From Candidatus Geothermarchaeota archaeon (GTDB lineage Archaea; Thermoproteota; Nitrososphaeria; Geothermarchaeales; JDFR-13): a stretch of 9,445 nucleotides of DNA. A program made the position numbers and the translations under genes. The stretch covers positions 1-9,445 of the forward strand of contig WAMZ01000030.1 of assembly GCA_015522055.1 (NCBI GenBank). Direction: 5' to 3'. Under the pieces are notes generated by a model. That model saw only the letters and a list, made by a program, of their open reading frames with translations, was not told where the DNA came from and did not search any database. The number at the start of each line of letters is the position of its first letter. Within the stretch, counting starts at the first letter, position 1. Of this stretch, positions 1 to 5,059 are shown piece by piece.

Positions 1-372
1 GTGTGCACCACCAGTATGCCAGCTCGAATCATAGGATGATATTGTTGTACCCTTAAGATACTCACCTACACTATATATATCTCCTGGACCATTTACGCCA
101 GCCAACTCAGGCGGCATCCTAGACTCAAGAGACTCCACAGGAATTAGATATGAATATACACCTGCCCTACTTAACTCACTAGCATCTATCGAGGGCATAT
201 GCTCATAATAAGATGCCACCAAGCTATCTATAAAACGCTTCAGAATCCTACCCCTTATCTTATCCCCACCATTATATATCAAGTTATATAGCTTTGCCCT
301 AACAGTCGCCGGATCCATGTACCTAGGCGATATATTTAGATCCCCCTCAAGAACAACAGGTTCATCAACCAT
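1..372 (-). CDS. Unrecognised protein, 5' part only (runs off the window)
   Basis: An open frame of 124 codons runs from ATG at 372 to the left edge without a stop, so only the N-terminus is visible. I do not recognise the family. The visible part is soluble-looking, with no signal peptide or membrane segment. It starts MVDEPVVLEGDLNISPRYMD, has a basic helical stretch at about residues 35-50 (GGDKIRGRILKRFIDSL), then a Pro/Gly-rich part at about 80-105 containing MPPELAGVNGPGDIYSVGEY, and ends at the edge in SSWHTGGAH. A GTG three codons upstream (381) is an alternative start, and an in-frame TAG at 384-382 rules out anything longer. A TATA-like box at 414-405 would put the transcript start near 383, so the mRNA would be leaderless from GTG 381 or have a leader of about 10 nt to ATG 372. 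The gene is divergent from the DUF4097 gene. Coding status is likely; function is unknown. Confidence 0.75.
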   Translation of the reverse strand, partial: MVDEPVVLEGDLNISPRYMDPATVRAKLYNLIYNGGDKIRGRILKRFIDSLVASYYEHMPSIDASELSRAGVYSYLIPVESLESRMPPELAGVNGPGDIYSVGEYLKGTTISSYDSSWHTGGAH

Positions 373-404
373 CAAATCCACCTAAACATTAAATCAAGTG
401 GATT

Positions 405-414
405 AAATATAAAA
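405..414 (-). promoter_or_regulatory. TATA-like box for the left-edge gene
   Basis: On the minus strand the sequence reads TTTTATATTT, with its centre about 28 bp upstream of the GTG at 381 and 37 bp upstream of the ATG at 372. This is the expected spacing for an archaeal promoter driving a leaderless or near-leaderless transcript. No Shine-Dalgarno sequence is visible before either start. Judged by eye only. Confidence 0.45.
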
Positions 415-438
415 CGCTAAAACTGCATTATACCACTT

Positions 439-460
439 TATTTACAGGAGAATGTAAATA
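439..460. promoter_or_regulatory. 22-bp palindrome between divergent promoters, operator candidate
   Basis: The arms are TATTTAC (439-445) and GTAAATA (454-460), perfectly complementary over 7 bp, separated by 8 nt. It lies between the minus-strand TATA box (405-414) and the AT-rich promoter region of the DUF4097 gene (about 487-502), some 25 bp from each. The same plan, four A/T bases then TAC-N8-GTA then four A/T bases, recurs at 4612-4633 in the other divergent region. A second inverted repeat follows at once (CAAATT 462-467, AATTTG 473-478, 5-nt spacer). A binding site for a dimeric regulator is plausible, but AT-rich DNA makes such repeats by chance fairly often. Confidence 0.35.
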
Positions 461-486
461 TCAAATTCATTAAATTTGCCACGCCA

Positions 487-530
487 TTAATTAATAATAT
501 ATTGCCCATAAAATATTTGGTGAGGAGGTC
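487..530 (+). promoter_or_regulatory. Promoter region and Shine-Dalgarno of the DUF4097 gene
   Basis: An AT-rich stretch at 487-502 (ATTAATTAATAATATA) could supply the TATA element. It is followed by a strong Shine-Dalgarno, GAGGAGGTC at 522-530, 11 nt before ATG 542. The Shine-Dalgarno supports ATG 542 as the start and implies a short leadered mRNA, unlike the apparently leaderless neighbours. Confidence 0.45.
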
Positions 531-541
531 AGAGGCCAGAG

Positions 542-1294
542 ATGACGGCTAATAGAGTATTTAAATACAAGTTCTTCCATAGGGAGCCATACACCGAGCT
601 ATACCTAAAATCAGACATAGCCGAGCTCGTATTAGAACCCCATGACGAGGACTTCATAGACTTGTCTGGAATGGTTATAGGGGGCAAGATAAGCGACGTG
701 GAGATAATTAGGGAACAGGAGAAAAATATACTTAGGGTATCGATATCGAGTAAGAAGGAGGCGGCGGTATTCAATATAAAGGCAAAGATAAGAATACCTA
801 TTAATAAGATACCCACGAAGATATACGTGACATCGGACAGCGGAGATATAAGGCTTGATGGCCTACCCATCAAATCCATATATCTACATACCAACAATGG
901 GGATATAACACTCCTAGGAGTCGATGGTAGGAAGGTTGAGGCGGAAAACATAAATGGCGACATCTACATAAGGGGAGGTACATATAGAGAGATGAAGGCA
1001 TCAAGTACAAATGGGGATATATTGGTAGATCTTGAGGCAATAAATGGAAGACTAGTCTTCGAGACAATAAATGGGGAGATCAGGTTCGTGACAACCAACG
1101 ACTCCAATGTAATAATAGAAGCATCAACAATAAATGGCGTGATAAACATACAGAATGAGCAGCTCCTAACTGTTAAGACAAGTGAAAACAGATTCTTCCA
1201 GGGAATGTTAGGAGATGGGGATGGGGAAGCCCTACTGAAATCGGTCAACGGCCAGATCAAGATAGAGGTCCTTGAGTCCGTCAAAGAAGAATAG
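542..1294 (+). CDS. DUF4097-type beta-solenoid repeat protein
   Basis: This 250-residue protein is built around a repeated Asn-Gly-(Asp/Glu)-Ile turn, the hallmark of the DUF4097 'putative adhesin' family. Clear turns have Gly at residues 101, 120, 139, 158, 178, 199 and 237, with an extra one at 169 (INGRL). The spacing is 19-21 residues, and the last gap of 38 equals two periods, so a right-handed beta-solenoid with coils of about 19-20 residues is likely. The missing coil falls where a Gly/Asp-rich loop (GMLGDGDGEA, about 221-230) sits. Residues 1-90 form a beta-rich N-terminal part. There is no signal peptide or membrane segment, so the protein looks cytoplasmic despite the family's 'adhesin' label. 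It is convergent with the membrane protein gene downstream (10-bp gap). The molecular role of the family is not established and I infer none. Confidence 0.85.
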   Translation: MTANRVFKYKFFHREPYTELYLKSDIAELVLEPHDEDFIDLSGMVIGGKISDVEIIREQEKNILRVSISSKKEAAVFNIKAKIRIPINKIPTKIYVTSDSGDIRLDGLPIKSIYLHTNNGDITLLGVDGRKVEAENINGDIYIRGGTYREMKASSTNGDILVDLEAINGRLVFETINGEIRFVTTNDSNVIIEASTINGVINIQNEQLLTVKTSENRFFQGMLGDGDGEALLKSVNGQIKIEVLESVKEE

Positions 1295-1304
1295 TCTATC
1301 TCTA

Positions 1305-2297
1305 TCAACTAAGGTATTTACGGACGCCGGTCAAGAAGAAGATCAATGTAACTAACAAGGGAATGTAGTAGGATGATATTCTATATGATATTGGGAGCAG
1401 CCATGGAAGCCCATTTATCAAACTCCCACCCAGTAAAAGAATCACAATCTCAAATATACCAGAACCACTAATAGTGATGGGTAACGTAGATAGAACCACG
1501 GAGAAATTCAAGATAATTATCGAATACAGCACCCCAATCTCATATCCCATACCAACGGATAAAATCCAAAGCGATAGCCCCCCAAATACAGCGGAGACCA
1601 CGGTAAGAATAACCAGCAGAGCAAATAACCAATTAGATAGTAAGCTACCCATATCCTCATTAAACGCATCTATAAAACCGTCTAGGCTGCTTATTATTGA
1701 CTCTACACGCTCCCTCCCGATGAACCTCCTAAACCTGAATATGAGCCCCTTTAAGAAGCCACCAATCATACCCGGCCTAAAAATAATAAGGAAATTTATC
1801 AGTGATATTATGGCGGCCGATATGGCTATGGGTATTATTATAACTAGGGCGAGGCCACGGATAAGTAGGAGGAAAATACCGATTAAGACTATCCCTAGCG
1901 AGACAATTACCTCGGAAAAAACTTCCATATAACCTATAATCCCAGATCTATGGAGCTTAACTCCATACTTCTTATTGAGGATATAGATGCGGAACGCCTC
2001 ATCCCCCAAGTAGGAAAAGCCAACAAGCGAGAATAATTCACTCGCAACCCTAATGTGAAGCGCGTCCAGGAAACTAACCCCACTATTATAAAACCTGCAC
2101 AACAGATAGAATTTCAGTGTCTTCATCAGATATTGAGCAAGAAAAAATATGGCCCCCAATAGGATATAGGGTAGGATCGAGTATATCGAACCGGGATCAA
2201 CACCACCTATCAACCCGAGAAACAAGATCACAGAGGAGACGACCGCTACAGACAAGATAATGTTTCTAATGTATTTATCGATATTGGGCACAGACAT
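1305..2297 (-). CDS. Flippase-like / LPG-synthase transmembrane-region family membrane protein
   Basis: This 330-residue polytopic membrane protein fits the UPF0104 / lysylphosphatidylglycerol-synthase TM family (PF03706 type). Hydrophobic segments lie at about 11-30, 42-62, 122-146, 149-172, 223-249, 256-275, 281-295 and 309-325. Two family signatures are visible: YLGDEAFRIYILNKKYGV at 96-113, matching the family's G-(D/E)-x2-R-x-Y-x-L pattern, and LPITISGSGIFE at 272-283, matching the LPxSxxGxGxxE motif. Basic residues at 187-197 suggest a cytoplasmic loop. The length is normal for the stand-alone family; the aminoacyl-transferase domain of bacterial MprF is absent. Archaeal members are proposed to handle lipid or polyprenyl-linked substrates, but the substrate is unknown. 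The start is ATG 2297. An AT-rich minus-strand stretch at about 2349-2337 could be its promoter. It is divergent from cofE across 87 bp. Confidence 0.8.
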   Translation of the reverse strand: MSVPNIDKYIRNIILSVAVVSSVILFLGLIGGVDPGSIYSILPYILLGAIFFLAQYLMKTLKFYLLCRFYNSGVSFLDALHIRVASELFSLVGFSYLGDEAFRIYILNKKYGVKLHRSGIIGYMEVFSEVIVSLGIVLIGIFLLLIRGLALVIIIPIAISAAIISLINFLIIFRPGMIGGFLKGLIFRFRRFIGRERVESIISSLDGFIDAFNEDMGSLLSNWLFALLVILTVVSAVFGGLSLWILSVGMGYEIGVLYSIIILNFSVVLSTLPITISGSGIFEIVILLLGGSLINGLPWLLPISYRISSYYIPLLVTLIFFLTGVRKYLS

Positions 2298-2337
2298 GCC
2301 TGGTACACCGAGTCAAATCAATTCTCCAGGGACACTC

Positions 2338-2380
2338 AATAATAATTTAGTTATATAGTATATTAGTTTGGCAGGGAGGA
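2338..2380 (+). promoter_or_regulatory. cofE promoter and Shine-Dalgarno
   Basis: AT-rich elements CAATAATAATTTAG (2337-2350) and TTATATAGTATATT (2351-2364) are TATA candidates. A clear Shine-Dalgarno, GGGAGGA at 2374-2380, sits 4 nt before ATG 2385 and fixes that start. If the Shine-Dalgarno is in the transcript, the upstream TATA candidate is the better one. Confidence 0.45.
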
Positions 2381-2384
2381 TTAT

Positions 2385-3152
2385 ATGAAGTTAATACCAC
2401 TGAAGCTAAATAAACCAGTAGAGCCAGGGGAAAATTATATTGTGAGATTGGCGGAGACGATAGATGAATATGGTATAAGGCCTGTGGATGGCGATGTAGT
2501 AGCTATTGCAATGAAGGTTGTAGCGATATCTAGAGGAGCATTTCTAGGGGAATGTACCCCTTCAGAGACGGCATTAAGATTATCACGTGAATATATGATT
2601 GACCCATGTATAGCACAATGGGTATTAGATAATGCCGACTACATAATCGGTGGATCAAAAGGAATTGTAACAACTATCTATAAGGGAATATTGGTAGGAA
2701 ATGCTGGACTGGATCAGAAGAATAGCGCAGGACATGTAGCGACGAGATGGCCTGACGATATCGAGTATGAAGCCAGCAGAGTAAGGGAATACCTATACAA
2801 AAAGTATTCGGCAAGCATTGCCGTGGTGATAGTAGACAGTAGAGCCGAGCCCCTAAGGAGGGGGACTAGGGGATTCGCCGTAAGTATAGCTGGATTCAAT
2901 CCAATAAGAAGCTATATAGGAAAAGTGGATATTTACGGCAGAGTAATCAAATACACGACACAGAATATCGCCGACTCCATAGCCGCCGCGGCCCACATCT
3001 ATATGGGGGAGGGGGATGAGCTCACCCCATATGTATATATACGAGACGCCCCAATAGAATTAGGGTCGGAGTATGGAGCCAATGATTTGAAGATTCCCAT
3101 AGAAAAATGTATATACTTGGCTAAATTAATAAAGTCTGATAGCGCGAAATAG
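2385..3152 (+). CDS. cofE: Coenzyme F420-0:L-glutamate ligase family protein
   Basis: CofE adds L-glutamate residues to F420-0 through a GTP-dependent amide ligation that needs divalent metal, the last step of F420 side-chain building in the cytoplasm. The 255-residue length matches stand-alone archaeal CofE. Family blocks seen in order: IPLKLNKPVEPGE (4-16); the DGDVVAIAMKVVAISRG block (35-51), equivalent to the family's DGDVxVVxxKxVSxxEG; IYKGILVGNAGLDQKNS (98-114), with Asp110 in a conserved acidic position; VIVDSRAEPLRRGTRGFAV (148-166), equivalent to the family's DxxxRPxRxGxxxxA metal/GTP site; and SIAGFNPIRSYIGKVDIYGR (167-186), then TTQNIADSIAAAAHIYMGEG. In the second block Ala-Glu replaces the common Gly-Arg, seen here as DSRAEPLRRG. 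Own promoter and strong Shine-Dalgarno; no other F420 genes are nearby. CofE homologues occur in archaea whose F420 use is unproven, so the family is certain and the exact reaction less so. Confidence 0.9.
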   Translation: MKLIPLKLNKPVEPGENYIVRLAETIDEYGIRPVDGDVVAIAMKVVAISRGAFLGECTPSETALRLSREYMIDPCIAQWVLDNADYIIGGSKGIVTTIYKGILVGNAGLDQKNSAGHVATRWPDDIEYEASRVREYLYKKYSASIAVVIVDSRAEPLRRGTRGFAVSIAGFNPIRSYIGKVDIYGRVIKYTTQNIADSIAAAAHIYMGEGDELTPYVYIRDAPIELGSEYGANDLKIPIEKCIYLAKLIKSDSAK

Positions 3153-3185
3153 TGGATTAAACTATATTAATAGGTAGCCTATCAG

Positions 3186-3223
3186 ATATATTTAAGATAA
3201 ATATTTTAGTATTATATGGAGGT
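3186..3223 (+). promoter_or_regulatory. Promoter and Shine-Dalgarno of the interrupted BFN gene
   Basis: ATATATTTAAGA (3186-3197) is a good TATA candidate and would start transcription near 3215. GGAGGT at 3218-3223 is a strong Shine-Dalgarno, 11 nt before GTG 3235. The signals serve GTG 3235 and are 134 nt or more from the downstream ATG 3358. This is evidence that the gene originally began at 3235. Confidence 0.45.
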
Positions 3224-3234
3224 TGTGTAAAACG

Positions 3235-3309
3235 GTGCCAAACCAGGAGAAATATAGAGTAGTAAATTATAATATAAAATTCATAACCACGAGAGATAGG
3301 AGATACTGA
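3235..3309 (+). pseudogene. N-terminal piece of the BFN-family gene, ended by in-frame TGA
   Basis: GTG 3235 opens a 24-codon frame (MPNQEKYRVVNYNIKFITTR, then DRRY) ending in TGA at 3307-3309. It is in exactly the same frame as the ORF that starts at ATG 3358. The 16 codons between the TGA and that ATG read ENIILELKLENNRIFR, a typical first beta-strand pair of the BFN/DUF151 fold that continues without a break into the annotated protein. The full gene would be 3235-3780 (181 codons plus stop, counting the TGA as codon 25). The reading frame is intact on both sides, so this is a single-codon interruption and not a frameshift. TGA terminates four other genes in this window (1305, 5057, 7222, 8564), so a genome-wide reassignment of TGA is unlikely. 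Candidates are a nonsense mutation (for example from CGA, GGA or TGG), a sequencing error, or local readthrough. Confidence 0.6.
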
Positions 3310-3357
3310 GAGAACATTATATTAGAGCTAAAGCTCGAGAACAATAGGATATTCAGG

Positions 3358-3780
3358 ATGAGCGGCATATCATACGACGTAGCCATGGAGATAAAGAAAT
3401 ACCTAGCTCTAGAAAGCAACCTAGATATACCCACGATAAATGACCCCCGCTTCACAATATACGATATGCTGCTAGAAATACCTGACCTAGAGAAGATATT
3501 ACATGGTACAATAAAGGAGGTTGTGATAGACTATTACGACCCAGAGTTCAGTATATATGGAGCATCAGTAATATTGGATGATGCCTACACCGTAATGAAG
3601 AAGAAACTCTTGATGATACCCAGCCATGCCATACTACTCGCCCTCCTCGCCAATAGAAATGTATATGTCTCCAAGAAGCTGGTCGATGGCCAGGATGATA
3701 GTGAGATAGAATTTATCAACCCAATATTCTTCGAGTCCGACGAAGACGAGGATGAAGATGAATGGGACGATGAGCCGTAG
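3358..3780 (+). CDS. Bifunctional nuclease (BFN/DUF151) family protein, open part
   Basis: This 140-residue frame from ATG 3358 carries most of a BFN/DUF151 domain. The family signature is the helix-strand block IPSHAILLALLANRNVYVSK at 87-106, equivalent to the RPSDAIALALRxxxPIYVSxxVL of bacterial members. Ahead of it lie SYDVAMEIKKYL (5-16), TIYDMLLEIPDLEKILHGTI (33-52) and the strands KEVVIDYY (53-60) and IYGASVIL (66-73). The C-terminus is strongly acidic (ESDEDEDEDEWDDE, 126-139). Some BFN proteins have been reported to have DNase/RNase activity; the function of archaeal members is not settled. ATG 3358 falls in the middle of the domain's first beta unit, and the coding signal continues upstream to a TGA and beyond, so this start is probably not ancestral. 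A weak AGGA at 3346-3349 might allow initiation there. The gene converges on the phosphatase gene with a 9-bp gap. Confidence 0.75.
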   Translation: MSGISYDVAMEIKKYLALESNLDIPTINDPRFTIYDMLLEIPDLEKILHGTIKEVVIDYYDPEFSIYGASVILDDAYTVMKKKLLMIPSHAILLALLANRNVYVSKKLVDGQDDSEIEFINPIFFESDEDEDEDEWDDEP

Positions 3781-3789
3781 ATATCTATT

Positions 3790-4569
3790 TTAAATGGTCT
3801 TTAGAAACTTATTTAGAAACCAATCCGAAGAGCTGGCTATAATCTTATAACCCTCGACTTTAGAGACCAGAGGCCTAGAACCATCTTTGTAAGATGTATA
3901 TACGTAACCCCCCGCCTCCTTAACCAGGAGATAGCCAGGTGCGAAGTCATAAATCCTGAGCTTACCCCTCAGGTCTATAAAAGCGTCTAAGTGGCCGGAT
4001 GCAACTAGCGATAGTTCAAGGGCGGAGCTCCCAAAGAACCTAAGTATCTTAACCCTACTGAGGAGGTTCATAATAGCTGGCTTCGCAATCGACCTATCGA
4101 TGACCACCGAGACAAATAGATCACGCATATCTCTAGGCCTATTCACACCGATCCTATAACCATTTCTATATGCACCACCTCCCCTCGTGGCCCAATATAT
4201 ATCCTTGTTAAATAGATCCATGACCAAGCCAGCCACAATAGAATCTAAATCGTCACCGAGCGCTATTGAGAGGGATATACAGCTAAATCTAATACCCCTA
4301 GATAAATTATTTGTCCCATCCACAGGATCTACTATAAGCACCGGGAACTTCAACTCCCTCTTTGCAGGCCACTCCTCAGATATTACACCTAGGTCCAAAC
4401 CCTCCCTAACAATATATCTATAGGCCGCGTTTGCCGAGGCATAATCTAGGATACGACCCAACTCAGAATATGAAACCTTCCCAGAATATCTATCATAACT
4501 ACTCCAGACCTCCTCATACATCTCGGAAGCCATCTCCCTCAAAATTTTTATATATTCCCCGTGCCCCAT
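3790..4569 (-). CDS. Inositol monophosphatase / FBPase-like family phosphatase
   Basis: This 259-residue Mg-dependent sugar phosphatase belongs to the inositol monophosphatase superfamily and is of normal length for archaeal members. The metal and catalytic motifs are intact: SEEW (64-67) with the acidic pair of the first motif; LIVDPVDGTNNLSRG (78-92), the family's DPxDGTxNF block with Asp81 and Asp84; and IYDFAPGYLLVKEAGG (206-221), equivalent to WDxAAGxLIxxEAGG with Asp208 and the usual Trp replaced by Tyr. FGSSALELSLVASGHLDAFI (179-198) matches the substrate-side block GSAAL.L..VA.GRLD. Archaeal relatives dephosphorylate inositol-1-phosphate, fructose-1,6-bisphosphate or both; sequence alone does not decide, and no inositol-phosphate synthase is nearby. 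A TATA box 24-26 bp before ATG 4569 suggests a leaderless mRNA. It is divergent from the cupin gene. Confidence 0.88.
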   Translation of the reverse strand: MGHGEYIKILREMASEMYEEVWSSYDRYSGKVSYSELGRILDYASANAAYRYIVREGLDLGVISEEWPAKRELKFPVLIVDPVDGTNNLSRGIRFSCISLSIALGDDLDSIVAGLVMDLFNKDIYWATRGGGAYRNGYRIGVNRPRDMRDLFVSVVIDRSIAKPAIMNLLSRVKILRFFGSSALELSLVASGHLDAFIDLRGKLRIYDFAPGYLLVKEAGGYVYTSYKDGSRPLVSKVEGYKIIASSSDWFLNKFLKTI

Positions 4570-4585
4570 GGCTAAACACCCTCAA

Positions 4586-4597
4586 CAATATTTATAG
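4586..4597 (-). promoter_or_regulatory. TATA box of the phosphatase gene
   Basis: The minus strand reads CTATAAATATTG, with its centre about 23-25 bp upstream of ATG 4569. That distance puts transcription start at or next to the start codon, so the transcript is probably leaderless. No Shine-Dalgarno precedes the ATG. Confidence 0.55.
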
Positions 4598-4611
4598 ATT
4601 CATCGCAACGG

Positions 4612-4633
4612 AATATACATGATTTTGTATATT
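4612..4633. promoter_or_regulatory. 22-bp palindrome between divergent promoters, operator candidate
   Basis: The arms are AATATACA (4612-4619) and TGTATATT (4626-4633), a perfect 8-bp inverted repeat with a 6-nt spacer. Read as 7-bp arms it is AATATAC-N8-GTATATT, the same plan and total length as the palindrome at 439-460 (TATTTAC-N8-GTAAATA). It sits between the phosphatase TATA box (ends 4597) and the cupin TATA candidate (begins about 4644), so one bound protein could act on both promoters. Binding is inferred only. Confidence 0.4.
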
Positions 4634-4642
4634 GTCAAATCG

Positions 4643-4678
4643 ATTAAATATATATGATTTATAGTTACTGAGGTGGTG
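4643..4678 (+). promoter_or_regulatory. Cupin promoter and Shine-Dalgarno
   Basis: ATTAAATATATATG (4643-4656) is a TATA candidate that would start transcription near 4675. GAGGTGGTG (4670-4678) resembles a Shine-Dalgarno 3-5 nt before ATG 4682. The same bases hold in-frame GTG codons at 4673 and 4676, so a leaderless GTG start is the competing reading. Confidence 0.45.
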
Positions 4679-4681
4679 GAC

Positions 4682-5059
4682 ATGGGCGTCGTTAAGAAGA
4701 TGGACGAGGTCGAGTTGGATGAGATGGATATGGCTGTAGACACGTATATACAGTGGCTAGTCGGGCCTTTAGATGGGGAGGAGAAGATAGGGCTAAGGAG
4801 ATTTGTGATCAAGGCGGGTGGATATATACCTAAACATGTACATAAAGAGGTATACCATATACAATTTGCATTGAAAGGTAGGTACATAGTTGGAATAGGC
4901 GATAAAGAGTATAATGTCGAGAAGGGCTCAGTTATATATATTAAGCCGGGTGAGCCCCATTGGTATAGGAACCCCTACAATGAGGACGCTGAATTCCTAT
5001 GCGTAATACCTTTAGATGTAGAGTATGAGTCACGTTTATTAGAGGAGTCTAGGACCTGA
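4682..5059 (+). CDS. Small single-domain cupin protein
   Basis: This 125-residue protein is one cupin barrel. Motif 1 is at 46-66: G-x5-H-x-H (His52, His54), four residues, then His59 where classical cupins have Glu, six residues, then Gly66. Motif 2 is at 82-97: G-x5-K-x-G-x2-H-x3-N with His93, Lys replacing the usual Pro. All four metal positions are therefore His, giving a 4-His site instead of the common 3-His/1-Glu one. Small archaeal cupins are mostly uncharacterised; candidate roles include dioxygenase, isomerase or ligand sensing. I cannot choose. No signal peptide or DNA-binding domain is present. In-frame GTG codons at 4673 and 4676 could add up to three residues. The 3' end overlaps the aminotransferase gene tail to tail by 11 bp (5049-5059). 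Confidence 0.85.
   Translation: MGVVKKMDEVELDEMDMAVDTYIQWLVGPLDGEEKIGLRRFVIKAGGYIPKHVHKEVYHIQFALKGRYIVGIGDKEYNVEKGSVIYIKPGEPHWYRNPYNEDAEFLCVIPLDVEYESRLLEESRT

Noticed and set aside
1474..1932. Long plus-strand open frame opposite the flippase-like gene
   Set aside because: The protein shows no family features and is fully overlapped by a well-supported membrane protein gene on the other strand.
3170..3182. Short hairpin ATAGG-TAG-CCTAT after cofE as a terminator
   Set aside because: Only 5 bp of stem, no T-run follows, and archaeal termination does not depend on hairpins.
3216..3230. Minimal upstream ORF ATG-GAG-GTT-GTG-TAA before the BFN gene
   Set aside because: It coincides with the Shine-Dalgarno GGAGGT; a four-codon ORF here is most simply chance.
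3307..3309. Selenocysteine at the in-frame TGA
   Set aside because: Selenocysteine machinery is not known in Thermoproteota, no obvious SECIS-like hairpin was noticed, and the BFN family has no conserved selenocysteine or cysteine at this place.
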